The notes: a model not told the origin generated them from the sequence alone. A stretch of DNA of 64,000 bases from JASHPR01 sp963729365 (GCA_963729365.1 CAVSNQ010000013.1:1178001-1242000), one strand, 5' to 3'; counted from the first letter of the stretch, positions 52,305-61,976 are shown. Program-made: numbers and translations.

Positions 52305-54410
52305 TCAGCGCAGCGGGGGCGGGAGGGGGTCGGTGTGGATGACGGTCAGGCGGGACACCGCGCGGGTCAGCGCGACATAGAGCCGGTGCAGGCCGCGTTC
52401 CTCGCTGGCGGCGATCCTGGCCGGCTCGACGACGATGACCTGGTCGAATTCCAGGCCCTTGGCCAGCGTGACCGGTACCACGGTGAGCGGCTGGCTCTCG
52501 CTGTCGCCGTTGAGCACGGCGTGCGGCAGGCCGGCCTGGACCAGGATCGCGGAAAGCCCGGCCACCTGCTCGTCGGCCGCGATCACCGCGGCCGAGCCGG
52601 GACGGCCCAGCGCCTCGGCGCAGGCGGCCGCCAGCGCCGCGGGGAGCGTGCCCGGGCTGGCCGCGGTGATCACGAGTGACCCCGCATCCTGGCGCACGGA
52701 CCTGGCCGGGGCCAGGCCGGGAGCGATATAGGCGAGCAGCCTGCTGGCGAAATCAAGAATCTGCCGCGGCACCCGGTAGCCGATATCAAGGACCCGCAGT
52801 CCGGCGTCTTCCTTGCCGAGGTGAGCGAGCAGCTGCGGCCAGCTGGCCGTGGCCCAGGGCGTGGTGCCCTGGGCTATGTCGCCGAGCACGGTGGCCGACC
52901 CGGTGGCGCAGCGGCGGCCGATCGCGCGGCACTCCATCGGCGACAGGTCCTGCGCCTCGTCCACGACCACGTGGGCCAGGCTCGGCGTCCGCTCGATCAG
53001 GTCGCGCGTCTCATCGACCAGCACCGCGTCCGCCGCCGACCAGCGCGCCGATCCCGGTCCCCGCGGCGGCCTGGCCCAGCTGATCGCAGCCTGCTCGCCC
53101 GGATCCAGCAGCCCGCCGCCCGCCCTGGACAGCAGGCCAGGGTCGGAGAGAACGCCGAACACCACCCGAACCGGGTCGGCCTTAGGCCAGATGGCGTTCA
53201 CCGCGGCCCGCACCGGCCCGCTCCGGCGCACCGCATCGTGGGTCCGGTCGTCGCAGGTTTCGCCGGCCGCCTCCATCCTGGTCAGGATCACGTGCGCGAT
53301 GCGGTGCGCGAGCATCTCCCGGCCCGTCCCGTACCGCACCCCGCGGAGCCGCAGCTCGTCGACCAGTACGGCGAGCTCATGGGCGGAGACCCGCCAGCGC
53401 CTGGAGCCGCGCGACAGCATGACCGCCTCGGCGGGCTCGGCCAGCCGCTGCCAGAGAGCGCGCCGCAGCACCTCGGCCATCCGCGCGTCTCCCTTGATCC
53501 TCGCCGCGTGCTCGGGCTCGACGGCCCGTACCGGCACGGAGGCCAGCAGGTCGGTCACGGACACCTGGGTCACGTCCATCTCGCCGAGCGCCGGGAGCAC
53601 GTTGCGGATATAGGCGAGGAAGGCCCGGTTCGGCCCGACCACGAGGACGCCGCCGCGGTGCATCCGTTCGGCGTACGCGTACAGCAGGTAAGCAACCCGG
53701 TGCAGGCCCACGGCCGTCTTGCCGGTGCCGGGAGCGCCCTGCACGCAGACGGTCTGGCCCGCGTCGGCCCGCACGATGTCGTCCTGGTCGGGCTGGATCG
53801 TCGCCACGATGTCGCGCATCGGGCCGGATCTGGGCCGCTCGATCTCCTCGATCAGGATCCGGCTGGTTGGCCGCGCGGACCCGGGCGCAGGCCGCGCGGA
53901 CCCGGGCGCGGGCGGCACCAGCCCGGCGCCCGGCGTGAAGTCCTCGTCCTCGTAGGCGGTCAGCTCGCCGCCGGAGAACCCGAACCTGCGCCTGAGGGCC
54001 AGTCCCATCGGCTCGGCCTGGCTGGCCCGGTAGAACGGCCGGGACACCGGGGCCCGCCAGTCGATGACCACGGGCCGCCCGTCCGGATCGTGCACGTGGC
54101 GCCGGCCGATATGGAACCGCGCGCCGGCGCCGCCGTCTTCGCCAGCGTCCTCCGCGTCATCCATCCCCGCGGTGTAGTCCAGCCGGCCAAAGAACAGCGG
54201 CGTGTCCGGCAGGTCGATCAGCGCCTCGGCGCGGCGGTACAGGTCGGCCTTGAGGTACTCCTCCGAGACCGGATCGGCGCCGAGCGCGCGAAGCGAGAGC
54301 ACGTTCTCGCGCATGAGCCGCAGGAACCTGCGCGAGCAGCGCAGGTGGTCCCGTTCGGTGATCAGGACGGGATCGTCCCCGCCCGGCTCGTCCCTCGGGC
54401 CCGGGGGCAT
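52305..54410 (-). CDS. HelD-like UvrD/Rep-superfamily helicase
   Basis: 701 residues. An N-terminal coiled-coil arm (RDHLRCSRRFLRLMRENVLS) leads to a 1A domain with Walker A GAPGTGKTAVGLHR, a Walker B-like VVDEAQDLSPMECRAIG, and UvrD motif VI (RLYVALTRAVSRLTVIH). This fits HelD/HelR, which pries stalled RNA polymerase off DNA; class II HelD of mycobacteria and Streptomyces HelR can protect RNA polymerase from rifampicin. Gly/Ser/Pro repeat (PAPGSAR twice) near residue 170. GAGGTGA precedes the ATG. Whether it is a resistance-type HelR is not decided by sequence alone. Confidence 0.85.
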   Translation of the reverse strand: MPPGPRDEPGGDDPVLITERDHLRCSRRFLRLMRENVLSLRALGADPVSEEYLKADLYRRAEALIDLPDTPLFFGRLDYTAGMDDAEDAGEDGGAGARFHIGRRHVHDPDGRPVVIDWRAPVSRPFYRASQAEPMGLALRRRFGFSGGELTAYEDEDFTPGAGLVPPAPGSARPAPGSARPTSRILIEEIERPRSGPMRDIVATIQPDQDDIVRADAGQTVCVQGAPGTGKTAVGLHRVAYLLYAYAERMHRGGVLVVGPNRAFLAYIRNVLPALGEMDVTQVSVTDLLASVPVRAVEPEHAARIKGDARMAEVLRRALWQRLAEPAEAVMLSRGSRRWRVSAHELAVLVDELRLRGVRYGTGREMLAHRIAHVILTRMEAAGETCDDRTHDAVRRSGPVRAAVNAIWPKADPVRVVFGVLSDPGLLSRAGGGLLDPGEQAAISWARPPRGPGSARWSAADAVLVDETRDLIERTPSLAHVVVDEAQDLSPMECRAIGRRCATGSATVLGDIAQGTTPWATASWPQLLAHLGKEDAGLRVLDIGYRVPRQILDFASRLLAYIAPGLAPARSVRQDAGSLVITAASPGTLPAALAAACAEALGRPGSAAVIAADEQVAGLSAILVQAGLPHAVLNGDSESQPLTVVPVTLAKGLEFDQVIVVEPARIAASEERGLHRLYVALTRAVSRLTVIHTDPLPPPLR

Positions 54411-54582
54411 GACTCATCACCTCGATCGCTGGTGGGCAGGCATGCGGTATCCGCGCCCCGTCAGGGCAGGACAGGGCGCAGGGGTGGCGGTTAGCCGTCA
54501 GGGGGCGGTGGCACAAGGGCATTGGAGCTTAGCAAGGGCAGCCCGGCTCGTCATCTCGTTTTCCGGGCGCGCGAGCGGGCGG

Positions 54583-55545
54583 CTACCAGGACCAGTGGAA
54601 GCCGGCCACCGTCTTCTCGATGAACCTCAGGTAGCGATGGACCGAGTTCTGGGGGTCCAGGGCGACCGGCTCCTCCTCGAGGATCCCCCCGTCGACGCCC
54701 TCCCACGTGGCCCACCAGACGGCGGCCGGCAATTTATCGGGGTGGAACTCGACGCGCATATCGAAGTTTTCCAGCCGCCCCACCACCGCGCGCCGGTACT
54801 CGCGCTCATGCGGATCGAGCGGGTTCCCCGGGTACTGATAGGTCGTCACGTACTCCAGGGTCGTGGTCTCGCCGGCGTCGAGAACCTTGGCCAGCGAGAT
54901 GTAGGCGACGAAGAGTTCTTCGCTGACCTGATAGAGATCACCGGACAGCTGGGTGCAGCCCTGCCCGACCTCCAGCGTCAGGGCCTTGGTGTCGTGAAGG
55001 AACGGGATGCGGTCAAGCCCGTCCGCTATGGCCTCGATGACCTGGAGCGTGCGCGTGCTGGCCGGCAGGCCTTCGGCTCCGATGTGGACGTGATCGTGCA
55101 GCGACAGCGTCTGGTGGCGGCGCGGGCCGATCGCGGCGTGCAGTTCCTGCTCGGTCCTGGGCGTCACCGCCCGCGGACCGGACAGCACGCTGATCGTGCC
55201 CGAGCCCTCGTACAGCCGCCACAGCCGGTCGGACTCGGCGTCGGAGAACCCGAAGGCGTCGATGAACAGCGCCAGCGTCGAGCGGCTGAGCAGCCTGCCG
55301 GACAGCGCGCGGGAAACCGTGTCCTTGAGCTGGTGCGGCAGGACGTCGACATCGCCGGGTACGCGCGGATAGCTCCACAGCCAGCGGGCGAGCACCTCGG
55401 CGACGGCCAGCTGGGTGATATCGCCGGACCTGGCCCGGACCACGTGCTGCTCCCACAGCCTGCGATATCCGCCCGGCCGCTGCAGCAGTTCCCGCAGGTA
55501 ACCGGCTGCGGCGCGGCGCCCGGCGGCGGCAGGGGCATCGGTCAC
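54583..55545 (-). CDS. Uncharacterised 320-aa protein with HTH-like N-terminal region
   Basis: Not assigned to a known family. Residues ~70-110 (LPHQLKDTVSRALSGRLLSR, then STLALFIDAFGFSDAESDRL) resemble the XRE-like segment of large actinobacterial regulators. Then SVLSGPRAVTP and a ~190-residue C-terminal domain rich in beta-strands with HQTLSLHDHVHIG, LTLEVGQGCTQLSGD, TTTLEYVTTYQYPG and the ending AGFHWSW. No signal peptide or helices. It looks like a cytoplasmic sensor or regulator; a ligand is not evident. Same strand as the helicase gene, 172 nt upstream of it. Confidence 0.8.
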   Translation of the reverse strand: MTDAPAAAGRRAAAGYLRELLQRPGGYRRLWEQHVVRARSGDITQLAVAEVLARWLWSYPRVPGDVDVLPHQLKDTVSRALSGRLLSRSTLALFIDAFGFSDAESDRLWRLYEGSGTISVLSGPRAVTPRTEQELHAAIGPRRHQTLSLHDHVHIGAEGLPASTRTLQVIEAIADGLDRIPFLHDTKALTLEVGQGCTQLSGDLYQVSEELFVAYISLAKVLDAGETTTLEYVTTYQYPGNPLDPHEREYRRAVVGRLENFDMRVEFHPDKLPAAVWWATWEGVDGGILEEEPVALDPQNSVHRYLRFIEKTVAGFHWSW

Positions 55546-55643
55546 GCTTCTTCGTCCTCGCCTATGCGAACTTAGTGCGACATCTACCAGCTACCTTACG
55601 GGGCATGCCCCCGAACGAAGGTGGCTAGCCGGTGATAGGGGGG

Positions 55644-55670
55644 CGGGCCCGTCGCGTAGCGGCGGGCCCG
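55644..55670 (-). terminator. Hairpin downstream of the DUF4081 GNAT gene
   Basis: CGGGCCCG ... CGGGCCCG, 8-bp arms extended inward by CGC/GCG, about 65 nt after the GNAT stop. Likely terminates the dxr-to-GNAT transcript. Confidence 0.55.
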
Positions 55671-55734
55671 ACAGGTATCCAGGTCCAAAATCCCTTCTGA
55701 GCGGCCAGGCGGGGCCGGGACTAAGCGTTAGGAC

Positions 55735-56592
55735 TCAAAATAGGACCGACATGAACGTGCCAGCCTCGGTGAACCCGACGCGGCGGTAAGCGGCGCGCGC
55801 CGGGGCGTTGAAGTCGTTGACGTACAGGGAAACCACGGGCGCAACCGACCGCAGCGCCTCGGTGACCACGGCCGCCATCCCGTGCGCGGCGTGGCCGCGC
55901 CCGCGCAGTTCCGGCGGCACCCACACGCCCTGAACCTGGCAGGCCAGCGGGGTCACCGCGCCGATCTCGGCCTTGAAGACCACCTGGCCGTGCTCGATCC
56001 TGGCGTACGAGCGGCCGGCCCGGATCAGCTCGGCCACCCGCGCCCGGTACGCCGCTCCCCCGTCCGGCCCGACCGGGGATACCCCGACCTCCTCGGTGAA
56101 CATGGCCACGGACGCGGGCAGCAGCGTGGTCAGCTCGTCCGGCCGGACCAGGCGCACCAGCGGATCGGGCGTGACCAGCGGGTCCGAGGAGATGGCCATG
56201 ACCGGCTGCACCGCCCTGACCTCACGGGGCCGTCCCCAGTACGGCGCGAGCAACGACCAGAGTTCCTGGACGGCCGCGGCCGGCCCGACGATCGACGAGC
56301 AGCGGCGGCCCTGCAGCCGGGCGCGCTCGGCGAACGCCGCCACGGCCGCCGGGGTCGCGGCCACCGGTACCAGATTGGCGCCCGAATAGCACAGCGACGT
56401 CACCCGGCCGGAGTCCAGGTAACCCCACAGCTGCGCGCCGAGCCGGCCCGGGTCTGCCCCGGCCGCGTGGACCCGCGAGCCGACGAAGACGTTCGCGACC
56501 GGATCGCGGTCGCAGATCCCGAGCACCTCGTCCAGATCGCGATCATTCAGCAGGCGCAGCGACGACGATCGCCATGCCTTAGTGCGCAGCAC
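55735..56592 (-). CDS. DUF4081 GNAT family N-acetyltransferase
   Basis: 285 residues. N-terminal DUF4081 domain (LRLLNDRDLDEVLGICDRDP, VANVFVGSRV) and C-terminal GNAT with the acetyl-CoA loop QVQGVWVPPELRGRGHAAHG and LYVNDFNAPARAAYRRVGF. This is the orthologue type of Rv2867c, which in M. tuberculosis follows gcpE; the same order holds here apart from one inserted gene. Substrate unknown. The GTG start is preferred over an upstream extension into non-conserved sequence. Confidence 0.9.
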   Translation of the reverse strand: MLRTKAWRSSSLRLLNDRDLDEVLGICDRDPVANVFVGSRVHAAGADPGRLGAQLWGYLDSGRVTSLCYSGANLVPVAATPAAVAAFAERARLQGRRCSSIVGPAAAVQELWSLLAPYWGRPREVRAVQPVMAISSDPLVTPDPLVRLVRPDELTTLLPASVAMFTEEVGVSPVGPDGGAAYRARVAELIRAGRSYARIEHGQVVFKAEIGAVTPLACQVQGVWVPPELRGRGHAAHGMAAVVTEALRSVAPVVSLYVNDFNAPARAAYRRVGFTEAGTFMSVLF

Positions 56593-56653
56593 GCTTCCAG
56601 CGTAACGGCATGACGCCTGCAGCGGCTGGACGGTGCCCCTTACGAGCAAACCG

Positions 56654-58207
56654 TTACCCGGCGCTGCCCGGCGTCGGGTCGGGCAACGCCGGGCAGGTGG
56701 CGTTGACCATGCCCGGGCCCTCCGGCAGCGCGCCGGTGGCCAGGTACCGGTTCAGGTAGCCGTCCACGCAGCTGTTCGGCGGGTCCGCGAGCGACTGGCC
56801 GTGGTTGCCGCCGCCCTCGACCACGACCATCCGCGCGCTCGGCAGCAGGCTGTGCGCCACCTGCGCGCCCGCGTACGGGGTCGCCGCGTCCAGCGTGCCC
56901 TGCAGCATCAAGATCCCCGGCAAGCCCGCCCCCTTGATCTGCAGCGGTTTCGACGGTCCTGTGACGGGCCAGAACGCGCACGACGCGTTGAACCAAGCGT
57001 TGTCCCAGGCCTCGAAGGGCGCGGTGGCGTAGACCTGCCTGGTGTCGGTGTTCCAGGTGGCCCAGTTACGGGGCCAGCTGACGTCGCTGCACTCGACCGC
57101 GTTATACACGGCGAACTCGTTCTCGTTCTGGGTGCCCTCCGTGTTGTACTGGGCGACCAGCTGGCTGGTCGAGTGATTGTGCAGGTAGGCGGCGAGCGCT
57201 GCGGCCAGGCCCGGCCAGTAGCCGTTGTCGTAGCCGCCGATCAGCATCGTGTCGTCGAACTCGTCCGGGCCGATCAGCGGCTGGCCGGACGGGCCGGGGA
57301 TCGGATGCGCGGCCAGGTCCGCGCGCGCGGCGTACCAGCTCTTGCTGACCTGCGCGGGCGTGGAGCCGAGCTGGTAGACGCTGTCGTAGGAGGCCATCCA
57401 CGCGAAGAACGCCTTGATCCGGGCCTCGAACGCGTAGTCCTGGTCGATGTTGTCCGTCCACCACACGCCCTCGGGGTCGACGGTACTGTCCAGCACCATG
57501 CGCCGCACACGGTGCGGAAACAGCGTCGCGTAGACCTGCCCGATGTAGGTCCCGTACGAGTACCCGAAGTAAGTGATCTGGCCCTGCCCGAGTGCCGCCC
57601 GGATCGAGTCCATGTCCCTGGCGATGTTCGCGGTGGTCATGTAGGGCAGCAGCCAGCCGTACTTCTTCTCGCAGTCGGCCGCGTACGTTTTCGCGCGGTT
57701 CTCGTTGGCCTGCTCGTCCGCCGCGGTGGCCGGGATGTAGTCGGGCCTGGCCCGGGAAAAGAACGACGGATCGCAGCTCAGCGACGGCACCGAGGCCCCG
57801 ACTCCCCTGGTGTCGAAGCCGACGATGTCGTACTCGGACGCGACGGCCGGGTCCAGGCCCTGGGCCACGAACGCCGCCAGGCTGAGGCCGGAGCCGCCCG
57901 GGCCGCCCGGGTTGACCAGCAGCACGCCCTGGCGCTTGCTCGCCGGTGCCGTGGCCGGCACCTCGGACAGCGCCAGCGTGATTTTCCGCCCGTTCGGGCG
58001 GCTGTAATCGAGCGGGACCTGCAGGCTCGCGCACTGCAGCGAAGCGCCCTGCGCGGTGCATGAATGCCAGCTCAGCGCGGGCGCCCCCGAGGACGCCGCT
58101 CCGGCCGAAGACGAGGGCGACGTCGCCGGCGCCGGGGGCGATCCGGTGGTACACCCGGCGATCGCCACGGCTGCCGCAGCCACCACCACGGGCAGGACAT
58201 GTCTCAT
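56654..58207 (-). CDS. Secreted alpha/beta-hydrolase (tripeptidyl-aminopeptidase-like lipoprotein)
   Basis: 517 residues. Lipobox VAIAGC at the end of a short signal peptide, a Ser/Pro/Ala linker, then an alpha/beta-hydrolase with oxyanion GGPGGSG, nucleophile GYSYGTYIGQ, an Asp in LMLQGTLDAATP and the His in GGGNHGQS. Matches the Streptomyces SlpD/E and TAP-type exported peptidases, acting outside the cell. It interrupts the otherwise conserved ispG-GNAT adjacency. Confidence 0.9.
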   Translation of the reverse strand: MRHVLPVVVAAAAVAIAGCTTGSPPAPATSPSSSAGAASSGAPALSWHSCTAQGASLQCASLQVPLDYSRPNGRKITLALSEVPATAPASKRQGVLLVNPGGPGGSGLSLAAFVAQGLDPAVASEYDIVGFDTRGVGASVPSLSCDPSFFSRARPDYIPATAADEQANENRAKTYAADCEKKYGWLLPYMTTANIARDMDSIRAALGQGQITYFGYSYGTYIGQVYATLFPHRVRRMVLDSTVDPEGVWWTDNIDQDYAFEARIKAFFAWMASYDSVYQLGSTPAQVSKSWYAARADLAAHPIPGPSGQPLIGPDEFDDTMLIGGYDNGYWPGLAAALAAYLHNHSTSQLVAQYNTEGTQNENEFAVYNAVECSDVSWPRNWATWNTDTRQVYATAPFEAWDNAWFNASCAFWPVTGPSKPLQIKGAGLPGILMLQGTLDAATPYAGAQVAHSLLPSARMVVVEGGGNHGQSLADPPNSCVDGYLNRYLATGALPEGPGMVNATCPALPDPTPGSAG

Positions 58208-58283
58208 GAGATCATCCTGCCCGATGGGGAAGGCCCGCCGGAGCGCGATCCGCTCGCCGCGCTCTGCTCGCCGTCGCGCTCCG

Positions 58284-59408
58284 TCAGCCTTCCGCCGGCT
58301 CCATGGCCGCGGCGAGTTTCATCGCCTCTTCGATCAGCGTCTCGACGATCTGCGACTCGGGCACGGTCTTGACGACCTCGCCGCGCACGAAGATCTGCCC
58401 CTTGCCGTTGCCCGACGCCACGCCCAGGTCGGCCTCGCGTGCCTCGCCAGGCCCGTTGACGACGCAGCCCATCACCGCGACGCGCAGCGGGACGTCCATC
58501 CCGTCCAGGGCCGCAGTGACCTCGTCGGCCAGCTTGTACACGTCCACCTGAGCCCGGCCGCACGACGGGCAGGACACGATCTCCAGGCCCCGCTCCCGCA
58601 TCCCCAGCGACTCCAGGATCGCGATGCCGACCTTGACCTCCTCGACCGGCGGCGCGGACAGCGACACCCGGATCGTGTCGCCGATCCCCTCGGCCAGCAG
58701 CGCGCCGAACGCCACCGCCGACTTCACCGTGCCCTGGAAGGTCGGCCCGGCCTCGGTGACGCCCAGGTGCAGCGGGTAGTCGCACTGCCGCGCGAGCTGC
58801 CGGTAGGCATTGATCATCACGACCGGGTCATGGTGCTTCACCGAGATCTTGATGTCGGTGAAGCCGTGCTCCTCGAACAGCGAGCACTCCCACAGCGCGG
58901 ACTCGACCAGGGCCTCGGGCGTGGCCTTGCCGTACTTGGCCATGAGCCGCTTGTCGAGGGAGCCCGCGTTGACGCCGATCCGAATCGGGATGCCCGCGGC
59001 CAACGCGGCCTTGGCGATCTCGCCGACCTTGTCGTCAAACGTCTTGATGTTGCCCGGGTTGACCCGGACCGCCGCGCAGCCCGCGTCGATCGCGGCAAAC
59101 ACGTACTTCGGCTGGAAGTGGATGTCCGCGATCACCGGGATCTGCGACTTGCGCGCGATCTCCGGCAGCGCGTCGGCGTCGTCCTGGGACGGCACCGCGA
59201 CCCGGACGATCTGGCAGCCCGCAGCCGTGAGCTCCGCGATCTGCTGCAGGGTGGCGTTCACGTCAGCCGTCAGCGTCGTGGTCATCGACTGGACGGAGAC
59301 GGGCGCGCCGCCGCCGACCGGCACCTTGCCCACCATGAGCTGGCGGGAGGCGCGGCGCGGCGCCAGCGGCTCGGGCGGCACTTCTGGCAAGCCAAGGTCA
59401 ACAGTCAT
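58284..59408 (-). CDS. ispG: 4-hydroxy-3-methylbut-2-enyl diphosphate synthase
   Basis: 374 residues. Fe-S enzyme of the MEP isoprenoid pathway (converts MEcPP to HMBPP). VGGGAPVSVQSMTTTLTAD at the barrel start; Fe-S cysteines in SCPSCGRAQ and VMGCVVNGPGEA. It sits 15 nt after rseP and shares an operon with dxr, another MEP enzyme. Confidence 0.97.
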   Translation of the reverse strand: MTVDLGLPEVPPEPLAPRRASRQLMVGKVPVGGGAPVSVQSMTTTLTADVNATLQQIAELTAAGCQIVRVAVPSQDDADALPEIARKSQIPVIADIHFQPKYVFAAIDAGCAAVRVNPGNIKTFDDKVGEIAKAALAAGIPIRIGVNAGSLDKRLMAKYGKATPEALVESALWECSLFEEHGFTDIKISVKHHDPVVMINAYRQLARQCDYPLHLGVTEAGPTFQGTVKSAVAFGALLAEGIGDTIRVSLSAPPVEEVKVGIAILESLGMRERGLEIVSCPSCGRAQVDVYKLADEVTAALDGMDVPLRVAVMGCVVNGPGEAREADLGVASGNGKGQIFVRGEVVKTVPESQIVETLIEEAMKLAAAMEPAEG

Positions 59409-59423
59409 GGTTGAAATGTCACC

Positions 59424-60618
59424 TTACTGTACAAGATGAACCGGATTGAAGATATCTGCCGCCATGAGCAGCACGCCCAGGCCGATCAGCAGCCCGAACA
59501 CCCCGACGCTGACCGGGACCAGTTTCTGCAGGTCGACCAGGCCCGGGTCGGGTCGGCCGCGGAGCCTGGCCAGCCAGGCCCGGATCCGCTCGTAGAAGAT
59601 CACGGCGAGGTGCCCGCCGTCCAGCGGGAGCAGCGGGAGCAGGTTGAACGCGCCGATGAAGATGTTCAGCGAGATGATGATCAGCAGCAGGTCCGAGACC
59701 GAGTACTCCCACCCGCCGCCGGACTCGACCGCCTGGCCTGCGATGTCCGCCGCGCCGACCACGCTGCTCACGTTCCCCGCCGGGGTCTTGGCCCGGTCCT
59801 TGGCGAACAGGTCGGGAAGCGCCGCGGGCAGCTTGGCGAAGGCATCGGCCGAGCCGACCAGGACCTCGCCGAACGCCGAGCCAGCGAACGCCACCGCGCC
59901 CACCGGCGTGGCCCGCTGGAAGATCACGGCGTCGCCGATGCCGAGGTAGGAACCGTGGCGGCCGGGGACGGTGGCCGGGGACGCCTCCAGGGTCAGCTGC
60001 TTGCCGTCGCGCAGCACGGTCACCGAGACCGGCTGGCCGGCGCTGGGCCCGGATGGCCGTGCCGAGCTGGACCCAGTTGTGCACCGGCTGGCCGGCGATC
60101 GCGATGATCTTGTCGCCCGACTTGAGGCCAGCCTGGCGGGCCGGGGACTTGCCGGGGCTGCCGGAGCAGGATCCCTGGTCGAACGCCTTCAGGCTGGCCG
60201 GCACGCAGGTGCTGATCGAGCCGACCGTCGTGCTGTTGTCGTTGGCCTGCCCGATCCCGAGCGCGAGGAACAGCAGCAGCACGAACGCGATCGCGAAGTG
60301 CATGAACGAGCCCGCCACCATGACGACGGCCCGCTGCCAGGCCGGCTTGTTGCGCATCGAGCGGGGCTCGTCGGCCGGGTCGACCTCGTCCAGCGTGGTC
60401 ATCCCGGTGATCCGGACGAAGGCGCCGAACGGCAGGGCCTTGATCCCGTACTCGGTCTCGCCCCGCGTCGTCGACCAGATGGTCTGCCCGAAGCCGATGA
60501 AGAACTGGGTGGCCTTCATGCCGAACTTCTTGGCCGTCAGGAAGTGCCCGGCCTCGTGCAGGATCACCGAGATCAGCACGGCCACCACGAAGATGACCAC
60601 ACCGAGCGCGAAGCTCAT
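59424..60618 (-). CDS. rseP: RIP metalloprotease RseP/Rip1 (one-base frameshift in the PDZ-following region)
   Basis: Site-2 intramembrane zinc protease that cleaves anti-sigma factors and other membrane proteins. Zinc motif HEAGH at residues 21-25, PDZ domain (SGDKIIAIAGQPVHNWVQLG), second motif NLLPLLPLDGGHLAV and a last helix. As printed the first frame loses homology after GTAIRA, while the homologous second half (PVSVTVLRDGKQ to the stop at 59424) is one base out of phase. Removing one of the three G at 60045-60047 restores a 397-aa protein. Either a consensus error or a real disruption. Confidence 0.88.
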
Positions 60619-60651
60619 CCTGCCGTGTCTCCCTCCCTGCCAACCGCCCGG

Positions 60652-61854
60652 TTAGCGACGGCCCCCGTTGCCGGTCAGCTCACGTGCCCGGTCCCGCGCC
60701 CAGCTGTCCGCGGCGAGCACGTCCTCCAGCGTCACGGCCTCCCGGCTCGAACCATCATGCTCAGAGACTACCCGCGCCACAGTATCGATGATCCTGGTGA
60801 ACCGTAGTCGCCCGGCCAGGAAAGCCTCGACGCACACCTCGTTGGCGGCGTTGTAAACGGCCGGGGCGGTCCCGCCCGCGGTTCCGGCCGCGCGGGCGAG
60901 GGCCACCGCGGGGAAGGCGCTCTCGTCGAGCGGCTCGAATGTCCAGGTATGCGCCTTGGTCCAGTCCACCGGGCTGGCCGCGTCGGGAACCCGGTCCGGC
61001 CAGGCCAGGGCCAGCGCGATCGGGATCCGCATGTCCGGGGGGCTGGCCTGCGCGATCGTCGAGCCGTCGTAGAACTCGACCATGGAGTGGATGACCGACT
61101 GCCGGTGCACGACCGCCTCGATGGCCTCGAAGCCGATCCCGAACAGCAGGTGCGCCTCGATCAGCTCCAGGCCCTTGTTCACGAGCGTGGCGGAATTCAC
61201 CGTGACCACCGGGCCCATGCTCCAGGTCGGGTGCGCGAGGGCCTGCTCCGGCGTGACGTCCTCGAGTTCGTCGCGGCTGCGGTGCAGGAACGGCCCGCCG
61301 CTCGCGGTGACCACCAGCCGCCGCACCTCGTCGGCCCGGCCGCCGCGCAGGCACTGGGCGAGCGCGGAGTGCTCGGAGTCGACCGGCACGATCTGGCCCG
61401 GCGCCGCCCGGCCGGCCACCAGCGGGCCGCCCATGATCAGCGATTCCTTGTTGGCCAGCGCCAGCACGTGGCCGGCGTCGATGGCCGCGAGCGTGGCGGC
61501 CAGCCCGACCGCGCCGGTGACCCCGTTGAGGACCACGTCGCAGGGCCAGGCCGCGACCTCGGCGATCGCGTCGGGCCCGGCCAGGATCTTGGGCGGCCGC
61601 GCCGCGGTGTGCAGGGCCTGGCGCAGTTCCTCGACCCTGGCGTCGCTGGCCACGGCGACCACCTCGGCGCCGAACTCCAGCGCCTGGCTGGCCAGCAGCG
61701 CGGGATTGCCGCCGCCCGCCGCGAGCCCGACGACCCGGAACCGGCCAGGATTGCGCCGGACGATGTCGGCCGCCTGGGTGCCGATCGATCCAGTCGAGCC
61801 GAGCAGGACAATGTCGCGGCCTGGCGCTGCTGGGCGCTCGTGCGTGACCTCCAT
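60652..61854 (-). CDS. dxr: 1-deoxy-D-xylulose 5-phosphate reductoisomerase
   Basis: 400 residues. Committed step of the MEP pathway, NADPH-dependent, fosmidomycin target. NADPH loop LLGSTGSIGTQAADIV, ALANKESLIMGG, metal/substrate site VPVDSEHSALAQCL, TASGGPF and HPTWSMGPVVTVNSATLVNK. The order dxr-rseP-ispG is the same as Rv2870c-Rv2869c-Rv2868c. Confidence 0.97.
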   Translation of the reverse strand: MEVTHERPAAPGRDIVLLGSTGSIGTQAADIVRRNPGRFRVVGLAAGGGNPALLASQALEFGAEVVAVASDARVEELRQALHTAARPPKILAGPDAIAEVAAWPCDVVLNGVTGAVGLAATLAAIDAGHVLALANKESLIMGGPLVAGRAAPGQIVPVDSEHSALAQCLRGGRADEVRRLVVTASGGPFLHRSRDELEDVTPEQALAHPTWSMGPVVTVNSATLVNKGLELIEAHLLFGIGFEAIEAVVHRQSVIHSMVEFYDGSTIAQASPPDMRIPIALALAWPDRVPDAASPVDWTKAHTWTFEPLDESAFPAVALARAAGTAGGTAPAVYNAANEVCVEAFLAGRLRFTRIIDTVARVVSEHDGSSREAVTLEDVLAADSWARDRARELTGNGGRR

Positions 61855-61912
61855 GACGGCATTGTCCCCCACCCGGGCGCAGTTCCCCCACCGGTGCACG
61901 GTTGCCCGCTCC

Positions 61913-61976
61913 GCGGCCAGCTATCCCGCCCGGCCCAGCGGCCAGCTATCCCGCCGGCAAGCGGCCAGGCATCCCC
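61913..61976. repeat. Short repeat array in the dxr-aroF divergent spacer
   Basis: An 18-base unit gcggccagctatcccgcc occurs twice (61913-61930, 61938-61955), with a degenerate third copy from 61961; periods are 25 and 23 bp, near two helical turns. It lies upstream of both divergent genes, so it may be a multi-site binding region. Confidence 0.75.
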
